The notes under the pieces: generated by a model
Database searches by the model: none
Told to the model about the DNA's origin: nothing
Seen by the model: only the letters and a program-made list of their open reading frames with translations
In this document: one piece after another, positions 45,577 through 54,704 of the stretch
How positions within the stretch are numbered: position 1 is the first letter of the stretch
How the letters are laid out: each line of letters starts with the position of its first letter
Program-made: the position numbers and the translations under genes
Origin: Echria macrotheca
Taxonomy: Eukaryota > Ascomycota > Sordariomycetes > Sordariales > Schizotheciaceae
Reading direction: 5' to 3'
Length of the DNA stretch: 64,000 bases
Assembly: GCA_030411725.1 (NCBI GenBank)
Contig: MU839834.1
Location: forward strand, 1,240,001 to 1,304,000

Positions 45577-46943
45577 GGTAGCGCACGGCGGCCGGGCGAC
45601 GGGGACGGGGGATGGGCGGGCGGACCGAGGCCCGGGTGGGGAGCAGTCGGCAAGTCTGAGGCGCCAGTGGCTCCTTGTCCGGCGCGGCACGGGATCTGGC
45701 AGATGGGCTGGTGGGCTGAGGCCGCGGCGGGATGCTCGTTGGGAGGTCCGGTCTCGCGACTGCGTATGAGGGAGTTTTGGATTTGGGAGAGGGAAAAAGC
45801 CGATTTACGGAACTGCGGGTGACTCCAGGGACCTCGCCAAACCCAGCAGCACCCAGGCGTCCTGCCACCTTCCCCCGCTCGACTGAATCACACCCGCACA
45901 GAATTTGAATTGCGGGGCTGCGGGGGATCATCCGCCTTGTGATTGGCTGAAACCGGCACGGCCCAATGTGTGGCAAGGTCTGACTGGCTCTGTCGAATGA
46001 ATCAGTGCTTCAAGGTGAACAGGTGAAGGGTTACACGGACCGTCGTCCTGTCTTCGCAACTTCTCTGTTGACACATGCTCGTGCGAGACACGACTTGCGT
46101 CTCAGACGCCCTATCCGCCGCGTGTATGGGCCGTTTGCTATGCATGTATTTGTACTTGTACAATACAAGTACAATAACGGCTAAACCCCAATTGACGAGC
46201 AGTCTTTTACATCCGCCGAGGTCAACGGACGCAGGCCATAACTGCAGGCCATGCAGGCTGTGACTCCATCGCAGAATCCAGACGGTATTTGTTGGAGGTC
46301 CTCAGGTAGGTAGGCGCAGGTCTCCGCCAGGCATCGACTTTCGAGCCTCAAGGAATACATACCTGCACGGATCATTCAGACCAGGCATTCTCAAGAAAAG
46401 CCGGTGGCTGGTGTCGAAATTGGAGTCGCTACTCGACAGCAAGACAACTTGAGGCCGAGAACTGGGACCACACGCAGCTTGTCGCGTTGGACTGAACACA
46501 TCCCGAGCCAATTGGGAACTGATTTTTGCTGCGATACTACTGGGTACAATACCCTCGTTCTTGAGGACCCGTTCCGGCAGGATCGAGGCACCTTCCAGTT
46601 ACCCGAGTCCCACAAACTGCTAACGGATTTGGTACCAATCTGGCATTGTAGAGTCAGAATTCACAATCAAGTCAGCTTGCCGGTCGGTCAAGTATCTGGC
46701 CGTTGTGCTTTGCGCCGAGGACCTCAGGACCGAGATGTCAGCCACAACTCTAGACTAATGGTTTGCATTGCTCTGTGGCTGAAGCTATCCCTGCAATGCC
46801 AACGCCCCACCCAATGACGACACAATTTCAAGATTGAGCCGGACACTCAAATTGATCCTCTCCCATCGAGCTTTGGAAGTCATCAATTCGAACCAGAAAT
46901 TTGGCCCGACCGACGAGACTATCTTTCAATTGAATTGCAAAGG
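45577..46943. other. Divergent promoter region
   Basis: This 1.4-kb region is shared by the Leu3-like factor (-) and the small MGAS-type gene (+). It contains a perfect inverted repeat at 46150-46174. No extra gene is supported. Confidence 0.5.
46150..46174. repeat. Perfect 11-bp inverted repeat (3-nt loop)
   Basis: The arm TTGTACTTGTA at 46150-46160 is followed by CAA and then its exact reverse complement at 46164-46174. It could be a hairpin or a two-fold symmetric binding site in the divergent promoter. Confidence 0.85.
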
Positions 46944-47618
46944 ATGGGTGCGTCGGGGTCCAAGGCCGCGAAGAGTGGCGCCCGTAAATTTCCCACACGC
47001 GCTCCGGGATCCTCGATCCCCCCATCGTCCGCGCAAAGAGCAGCTCGGCAAGCTCCCGTCTTCGAACAGCGACATAGCCCACAGGCATCATACACGAAAG
47101 ATGACGGTGAGATATTATCTCAGTTATGCCATAACAAAGCGGGCTAGTAGCTCACTGTCGCAATCGCAGCCATCAAAACCGACTCTGTCGATCCTTCTGG
47201 CGATTCCGAATTGGTCGACCCGGCGTTCGCGGATCGTCTTCGGCAGATGGGTATTGTCCAGCCGAATCCAACATTTTCTCCGTCGTCTACGGCTGCCTCC
47301 TTCCAGGATATGATGTCTACCGCCCAGTCATCCATGGCCGCCCCAAAATACCCGCCCTCGTCGAGCAACCCAACCCTCGCCGTCCTCGAAGCACGCCGTC
47401 GCTTGCAAGAGAAGGCTGAGCAAGAGTTCGAAGAATTGGGTGTCTCGGGTGCGCAGGGTAGGGAATTCCTGGATATCAACACCATCAGAAACATATTAGT
47501 GATGCGTCAGCGTGGCGAATCAGCGGCGGCGATCGAATCGAGACTTCGGCTCAAGCCCGGCGTTGTTGCCCGACTCGGACCACCAGGCATAGTTTCTCCA
47601 ACATCGGGTGAAGCTTGA
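46944..47618 (+). CDS. Small conserved-looking protein with MGASxSK N-terminus, unknown function
   Basis: I cannot name the family. Two exons, 46944-47106 and 47170-47618, joined in frame (D-D then A-I-K-T-D-S-V-D) across a 63-nt intron with GTGAGA and GCAG ends; 203 aa. Met-Gly-Ala-Ser-Gly-Ser-Lys at the N-terminus fits N-myristoylation, or it may be a basic targeting sequence (several Arg/Lys, few acids in the first 45 residues). The second half has a helical charged segment (AVLEARRRLQEKAEQEFEEL) and a compact C-terminal block (FLDINTIRNILVMRQRGESA, ESRLRLKPGVVARLG) that looks like a helix-turn-helix; this is inference. It is convergent with the dehydrogenase, only 154 nt apart. Confidence 0.78.
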
Positions 47619-47772
47619 ATGCATTGCTCTACTTCTTCTTGAGCTATTACCCGTCTTCTGCTCGTGGGAAGTCCAGCAGCCCAGCTATCTGCATGTACAT
47701 TATGTTGTGGTATTGATACCCTGCTTTCAATCCGTTCCAGAGACCTTTCGCATAATCAACCGTGGTGGCTCA

Positions 47773-48837
47773 TTACCACGCGCAGTGTCCTCCATCAATC
47801 CTCAGGTCGGCACCAGTCATGAAGCTGCTCGCGTCGCTGAGCAAGAAGACTGCAGCTCCGCGATACTCCTCGGGGTAGCTCAACCGCTTCAGCATGTTTG
47901 CGTCTGGCCACTCGGTCCGCCTCTCCGGAAACGCGTCAAAGAGACCAGCCGTCATGGCAGTGACGATATAGCCTGGGGATATTGTGTTGACACGGATCCC
48001 ATGCTCACCCCACTCGGATGCGAGATTACGAGCCAGCTGGATAACGGCGGCTTTCGAAGCATTATATGCCCTCCACAACGGTCAGTATAAGTTTTCTCCT
48101 ACAGGTGACATAATCACGTACGGGCAAATCAAGCCTCTGTTGGCGACGGTTCCGCTCATGCTGGCAATGAGCACAAGGCTTCCTTGTTGCTTGCGCTGGA
48201 TCATCTGTCGAGCCACCGCCTGTGCTGTCATGAAGACTCCAGTGACGTTGACGCCCAGCATTTTGTCTGCGTCCTCGGCCGAGTACTCGAGCGCGGGCGT
48301 CTCTTGCTGGATCCCTGCCGCAGCAATCAAGCCGTCGATATGCCCATGTTCATCGGCAATGGCGCCGACAACTTCGTTAAGGGCCTTCTGATCGCGGACG
48401 TCTACGCGGTGATAGGTGAGACTAGTACCGAGTTCGTTCTTAGCCCGAGCGGCCACTTTGGCAAAATCGCCATTGTCCTCAGGGACTGGAAGGCGGTCGA
48501 TGGCGTGGACGATAGCGCCTGCCTCCAAAAGCCCTTGTGCTTGTGTAAGACCGACACCTCGTGCTCCTCCGGAAACGACGATGACTTTGCCTCGAAGACT
48601 GAATAGCTCGGGGAGAGGGGTGCTCCGGGCGGGGGGCTCGTGGCTCTTGTAGCTCTGAGACTGATGAAGCTCACGATAGAACTGCGCTCCTCCAGCATTG
48701 GCTGGTTTCGACACTGATAGCACTGATAGGGGGCTCGGTAGCCGGCGGGAAGCTAGGACGGGGAGGCATCTCGCAGAGAAACGGGCCGTAATTCGTGGTA
48801 GAACAGAACCTGCTGTTCTGGGCAACATGTTAGCCAT
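47773..48837 (-). CDS. Short-chain dehydrogenase/reductase with mitochondrial-type presequence
   Basis: A classical NAD(P)-dependent SDR, closest in feel to fungal polyol/sugar-alcohol dehydrogenases (arabinitol, sorbose or mannitol type); the substrate is not determined. Exons 48122-48837 and 47773-48070 give 337 aa. The first 60 residues are Arg/Ser/Leu-rich without acids, suggesting mitochondrial import. The cofactor loop SGGARGVG is at 89-96; the family NNAG motif reads IAAAG; the catalytic Ser lies in IASMSGT; the catalytic Tyr241 and Lys245 (YNASK) are coded just after the intron. The C-terminal segment NTISPGYIVTAM and FMTGADLRIDGG is typical. The 51-nt intron has donor GTACGT, a good branch site (CTGAC) and a GAG acceptor rather than CAG/TAG. 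The start ATG 48837 was chosen because upstream sequence lacks presequence character. Confidence 0.9.
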
Positions 48838-51800
48838 CTTGAAGCTCGGTCCTCCTGCGGTTGATCTCGGTAGCCCGGAGTGTTGTCGCAAGTGTCCACT
48901 TTAACAGCGTCGTCGTTTCCAGGTTGTGTATGAGTCTGGTCTGTGGGGTGGAGGACGATCACTGCTCTTTCCCGACTGCTTTCGGGTTTATATACAACAC
49001 ACGGCAAGAACCCCTCAACAACAGCGGTCCCCGAGGAGGGAGCTATCGATGACAAAGCTGCCCCTCACCTTTACCTTCGCTTTTCCTTCTCCGTCCCAAC
49101 TCTAGCATGTTTCACTACCCACCTGTCAGCTCCCCAAACACGCCGGACTAGATCAAATGCAAGTCTCGAGCGTCTCCGTGCTCGCTGGCTGCATTGAACT
49201 CCCGCTAGCCACCCCACTAACTACCGCTCCCGCCGTGGCGTCTTTCGGTCATCGCAACCCAAGACAACCCTCCTGGCCCAGGCCGGGGCCGAGAATCGAG
49301 CCTTGTTGCAGCCGGTGAGATGACCCCCCTGACGGCCGGTGAGGTGGACAGTCGTCCAGTCCCTCCCTTGGGACCGTGGAGCTCCAATCAGATCCGGCAA
49401 CACGGCCGGCTCAGCAGATTGCGGGGAGCGTCCAGGTTAATTGACCCGATAGCACGCAAGCGCATTTGCTATCTTGGTACCTCACGCGGCCCTCTCTTGG
49501 GGCTCAGGCCGAGGCGGCGATGCAACGGGCCAAGCGTCCGAAGGCCGACTCTGGCGCCGATCGTCGCGGTGTGTGGGGGACCCACGGTGACACGGCTTTC
49601 CGGTTGCGGAATGCCGACAGGTGAGGAGAAGGCTGACGCGCCTCGGAAAGACCCCGCAACCAGCTTCTACACGGCTGTGCACCAGCCCCAGGTATCCTCA
49701 GCATCCTGAGGGGGGAGGGGACAGCTTGCTTGTTTCCAGCACGGCGGATCACATTCACAACTGACCCCTTGAATTGGGCCAGTGGTCCAAGAATTCTCCG
49801 TCGGGCTGCGTCCACTAGTCGCGGGAGGAGCAGCAGCACCATCACCCGATCACAAAGGCCGAAGGCGCCAGCAGGAGATCCGGCAAGAGGACCGATAAGC
49901 TCTTGTGCTGCGACTAACAGCCACCCTCAAACCGACACCCAATCATAGACGATTCAGCCGGCTGCAGCACTTCAGAACGAGTGTAGCGCCAGCAGCCAAG
50001 GAGCCCAGATCATGCAGCCCCGCGTTGTTTGCGCGTTGACCGTTGGAGCCTGCATGTTTCTCCGCGCGGGTAGCGCACGCCCTGAGGGCCTTCCCGCTCC
50101 TGGCGTGCAAGCTGGGCGACACGGCGGATTTGGTCACTCCACGACTCGGCAATGCTCCTTTTTCAGACAATTCCTCCACTCGAGTCGATCCTAAGGGCAT
50201 AGTCGTGCGACTGTTGGGACACTGGTGGCTCGAAACGTCGGCCGCCTGCGTTGGGTTGCTGGCCGACGGCCGAGATCGGGTAGGGTATCCGCTCCCGATC
50301 CGGATCGTCGGAGAAGGCCTGGGTGCTTGACCGATACGTGGCTCGGACTCGGCAGGGTCCACCGCAAGTCTTCGGCTGCCGGGATGCCACGACCGTCCTG
50401 CGGACCGCCAACGCCGCCGTTGATCCGTCCCCACTCGCCGGCAGTACCTCCACTTGGTTGCCGCTTTAGGCAACCCGAGTCGGCCAGACCGGGACCCTGC
50501 GGCGCCTTGTTCCCCATAATCCCGGCGGCTTTTCACGGGTTCCTGCGGGTTTTCGCCCCAAAAGACCCCGAGCAGGGGGGGTTGATATCCAACCAGCGGT
50601 CGGAGCTGCCGCTCTGCGAAAGCTGTTGAAGCCGGCGACAAGACATGCATAAACAAGTAGTTACGTCTATATGATGAATGCGCCGCTTCTTATGCATACG
50701 CAGCACCAGAGTGGCGGATTCGGAGATTGGACCGACTGAGCACCCTCCAACCCCGAGTTGTCCGCCTTGGTGACGACACACATGGTCAAGCTTGTCAACC
50801 CCGAGCATTCTGACGACGAGGGCTCGATTGGCCAGTTCCGGCACACCTTAGAGCAGGAAGACTTTCCAAACGACCCAATGTTCATTTCTTGCCCGTGCCC
50901 GCGCAAGTTATCCAGCAATAGCAACGTCAGCTAGGTAAGTGGCGGTTAGCGGCAATAATTGTCGACCCGCGTTTTCGGTTGTCTAGGACCTAATAAGTTC
51001 TAACTTAGTGCTGACAGCGTGACCGGCGGTGTGCCCTTGCCGTTGCTGCAGCCAATGCATCTCTCGCGAATGCTAACTTTATCCGTTCTCTGGGGTACAC
51101 GTGTGGATGCGGTTTAGATGTCTTTGAAATGGCCAGTTTCCAATGCAGCGAACTGAACTCTGCCAAGAAGTTATCTGTCCTTTCCACGCTGCGACGGACA
51201 GAAAACCGGGGAATCGCAGGTCAAACTCTGTCAGTTGCCGCTCCATCCCCTAAAGTAGTGTCATACGATATGATGTAGAGTAGGGCCAGTGCTGAAGCGG
51301 TTCCAGCCGGGATGTTGATGCCAAGACGCAGAGCGGTTGTGGAGCACAGGCGCCCGAAACCGTAAAGTCTTTCGATTTTCTGACTTTTCCGTACCCATCC
51401 TTTTAGACTCCATCCTTCCGTGCCTTCTAGACTTTTTCTTTTGGGTCCCTGGGAGACGGTCTAGCTTGGCTTGGCGCCACGTGAAATGAGAAACATGGAG
51501 TAGTCGTCGCAATGCACGCATCTTGCAGAGGTCGGTGCGGAGGCGAATGCTAACTTCTCCATGGCTTATCTCTTGATTCCCATTGTCCATCCCTAATAGG
51601 TCTACACATGGGAATTCCACCGTCTAGGATAGTATACGGGAGTGGCTGAAACTGAGCTCTCTCTCGCCTTTGTTTTCCGAAACCTTCCAGTGCGGCACTG
51701 GACAGAGCCCGGTTTTCTGATGATCACCGACAGGGGCAACCTGGCCTGATCGGTTCGGACCTGGACGGGTGGGAGGTGCAACCATGCAGAAAACACGGGG

Positions 51801-52410
51801 ACGGGGTCAAGCACGCACAAGATGATGATGGCTCGCTTCAAAGGAATGAAACACGGGAACCGTCCCCACTACACTGCTGTCAACCTCGGAGACACAATCC
51901 CATGCCACGACGCAGCTCTTGTGGCGGGATGCAAGACATGCTTCGCTTCCGGCGGACCGTGTTGAGCCGCGGAATGCTACGACGCAGGCCATCGAGCCTC
52001 CCCCCTTTCCTACAACCGTATCTATCTACTGATCCCCGCCAGGAAATGATGGCTCAGGCTCATATTCCGTACAGAGTATAGCCGTCCAACATTTACAGCG
52101 AGGGACGGCAGCGGCAAGCTAGTGACTGATGACCCCTGATATCGTACGAGACGGGGGAGCTGCGTCGAAGCCTGACTCGCCGTTGGGGTTTTCAGCGAGG
52201 CCCATGATATGCAAGGTTGGCGAACTGTTCCACTCTGGGCAGCGAGCCCTCATTTCGCGCCCCGAGCCGGGATGTGGACGGCCGATTGAAAAAAAAACCT
52301 TGGCGATGACCGACGGGTTATAAAGTTGAAAACTCTTCGTCGGCCGCCCGGGAGCTATCGACGCGCGCCAGAGACAACTTGTAGGACTCGCAGCTCGGTC
52401 AGACTTCACC
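48838..52410. other. 3.6-kb divergent intergenic region, no gene seen
   Basis: Upstream of both the dehydrogenase (-) and the flavohemoglobin (+). Several ORFs of 100-240 codons exist (for example 49943-50656 on -), but they overlap one another on opposite strands and carry no recognisable motif. The last 100 nt hold a TATA-like element for the flavohemoglobin gene. Confidence 0.5.
52319..52325 (+). promoter_or_regulatory. TATA-like box of the flavohemoglobin gene
   Basis: TATAAAG lies 86 nt upstream of the ATG, preceded by an A-run, a spacing plausible for an inducible fungal promoter. Sequence match only. Confidence 0.4.
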
Positions 52411-53658
52411 ATGGCGCTCACGTACCAGCAAAGCAAACTCGTGCGGGACACGATCCCAATGCTCCGCGAACATGGAGAGCGCATCACGTCCATCTTCTAC
52501 CGGAACATGCTGCGCGACCACCCAGAGCTGCACAACTACTTCAACAGCGTCAACCAGAAGAACGGGCGGCAGCCGCGGGCGCTCACGGCCGTCATCCTCA
52601 ACTTCGCCGCCAACATCAACCACATTAGCGAGCTGATACCCAAGTTCGAGCGCATGTGCAACAAGCACTGCTCGCTCGGCATCAAGCCGGACCACTACGA
52701 GATCGTGGGCGAGTACCTGATACGGGCCTTTGGCGAGGTGCTAGGGCCGGTCTGGACGCCCGACGTACAGGCCGTGTGGACCAAGGCGTACTGGATGCTG
52801 GCCAAGATGCTGATTGGCCGCGAGGCCCAGATGTACCGGGACTTTGAGGGCTGGGCGGCGTGGCGGAAGTTCAAGATCGACAGGGTGGTGCCCGAGTCGG
52901 ACGACATCTTCTCGTTCTACCTGGTGCCGCAAGACGGCAAGCAGCTGCCCAAGTACCACCCGGGCCAGTACGTGTCGGTGCGGATACAGGCCCCCAGCGG
53001 ATACCTCCAGAGTCGGCAATATTCCCTGTCGGATGCGTACCGGCCAGGCTACTACCGCATCAGCATCAAGCGGGACGAGGGCGCCAAGTACTCGAATTCA
53101 GTGTCCGAGTCGTACTTCCACCCAGGCGTCGTGTCCAACATGCTGATCGACAGCTTCCCGGCCGGCACCGTGGTCGAGGTCTCGCACCCGGCGGGCGAGT
53201 TCTTCCTGGATGTCGACAACAACAGCACGGTGCCGGTGGTGCTCATCTCGGCCGGCGTGGGCATCACGCCGATGATGGCGATTGCCAACACCATCACCGA
53301 GACGCAGCCGGGCCGGCAGATCTCGTTCATCCACGGGGCGCGGACGGCGGTGCCGTTCGAGCAGCACATTTCGCAGCTGCGGGACAGACACAAGAGCTTC
53401 CGCACCAAGATCTTCAAGACGCACCTGGCCAGCAACGACCTGGCCGGCGTGACGTACGACTACGACTTCCGCATGGACCTGGCCAAGCTCGACGCCGACG
53501 ACCTGTATCTCGGCCACGGCGGCACCGAGTACTACATCTGCGGCCCCGAGCAGTTCATGCTCGAGATTTCTGATTATCTCAAGACACAGGGCGTCCCGGC
53601 GACGCGCCTCAAGTTTGAGCTGTTCTCGACGGGCGACCTGGCGTTCAAGGCGACTTGA
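52411..53658 (+). CDS. FHB1: Flavohemoglobin, nitric oxide dioxygenase
   Basis: It detoxifies nitric oxide with O2 and NAD(P)H to nitrate, using heme and FAD; located in cytosol and/or mitochondria. The intron-less frame encodes 415 aa, the normal family length. The globin domain (1-145) has the expected heme-pocket residues: Tyr30 (B10), Gln54 (E7) and proximal His86 in NKHCSLGI. The FAD-binding domain has RQYS at 202-205. The NAD-binding domain has AGVGITP at 281-287 and the CGP motif at 377-379, ending in the usual FELFS region. No clear N-terminal presequence, so the cytosolic form is favoured. Flanks are unrelated genes; 3.6 kb of upstream non-coding DNA leaves room for stress-responsive control. 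Very secure call. Confidence 0.97.
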   Translation: MALTYQQSKLVRDTIPMLREHGERITSIFYRNMLRDHPELHNYFNSVNQKNGRQPRALTAVILNFAANINHISELIPKFERMCNKHCSLGIKPDHYEIVGEYLIRAFGEVLGPVWTPDVQAVWTKAYWMLAKMLIGREAQMYRDFEGWAAWRKFKIDRVVPESDDIFSFYLVPQDGKQLPKYHPGQYVSVRIQAPSGYLQSRQYSLSDAYRPGYYRISIKRDEGAKYSNSVSESYFHPGVVSNMLIDSFPAGTVVEVSHPAGEFFLDVDNNSTVPVVLISAGVGITPMMAIANTITETQPGRQISFIHGARTAVPFEQHISQLRDRHKSFRTKIFKTHLASNDLAGVTYDYDFRMDLAKLDADDLYLGHGGTEYYICGPEQFMLEISDYLKTQGVPATRLKFELFSTGDLAFKAT

Positions 53659-54704
53659 GTATGACTTTCTGGGGTGGATGGAAATTGAGGGGGAAAAGAT
53701 ACAAGGGTTTTAATGTCATGGTGGCCTGAGATAGATACCCAGCCATGTTTCGAGTTTGCCGTTTTTTTTTTCCTACGTCTCAACATGTATCAGTACAATT
53801 AGCAGCGGAACATAACATAATCGCAGGTGCATACGGGGGGGTTCCATTGGCTTTTACGACTGAGAAACGAATGTATCAGATAGACGGGGCAGGGTAGATG
53901 GGTCTACGCATTTCATATACGGAAAAATGGGGAGAAAGGTCAAGATACCTTTACAAATTATTGTCTGGTGGAGTTGTCGATTTTCTCTCGGCTCTGGTGG
54001 TTCTGGAGATGAGATATCCCCCGCATCACATGCATATGCGTCGCCAAGATCCCAAGACAAGCACCCCCAAGGGTCGCTAAAAATCGAATGCCGGCAGCCA
54101 ATGATTTCATGCATCAACACGACAGCTGAACAAAGTGAACGCCTCGTGGCCATCGGGAACGCCCATCACCAGGCACGCCAGAGCCTTGCGAGCCTTGCCA
54201 ATTTCTCGGCGCGCGCCTTCAGCCTTCGGGACACGGCCTTGGCTGACACCCTGGCAGGTTCTCTTTTCCGAAGACAATTCAACCATGTTCATCAGCGCAC
54301 AGCCGAGACGAGTCGCGATGTCTCGAGGGCAGGTTCGTGTCCTGAGTCCTGGCTTCAAATGACTCTTGTCCGGTCTGGGACGTGCAATAAGACTATGCAA
54401 TCGATTTGAGAAGAGAATATTGGTCTCGATTCAATAACGCAAAAGTGCGCCACCAATCCCCGATGGCTTGCATGTGGCTCGAGACTACTTCTGTAGTAGA
54501 TGGCGATGCACCGCTGCAATTCGCCAGCCTGTACGCCTGAGGCTGAAGCTTGCAGTCGCCAGATTGATGCGCCATGGACGGCACGGTCTAGACGCGAGAG
54601 ATCAGGGGCAGGGTCGTGCCATAAAGCTGGGTAACCGCCCTGCCGGTGTCGAGGTGATGGGTCGCGTTCTGAAGCTCTGAACCTCGACGATTTCAGTCGA
54701 CATC
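53659..54704. other. Intergenic: FHB1 3' UTR / surface-protein promoter
   Basis: No gene is supported in this 1-kb stretch. It contains T-runs near 53760 consistent with a 3' UTR. Small ORFs at 53.9-54.4 kb overlap on both strands and lack motifs. Confidence 0.5.

Noticed and set aside
49943..50656. 237-codon ORF on the minus strand between the dehydrogenase and FHB1
   Set aside because: Arg/Pro/Ser-rich, overlapped by open + frames, no recognisable domain.
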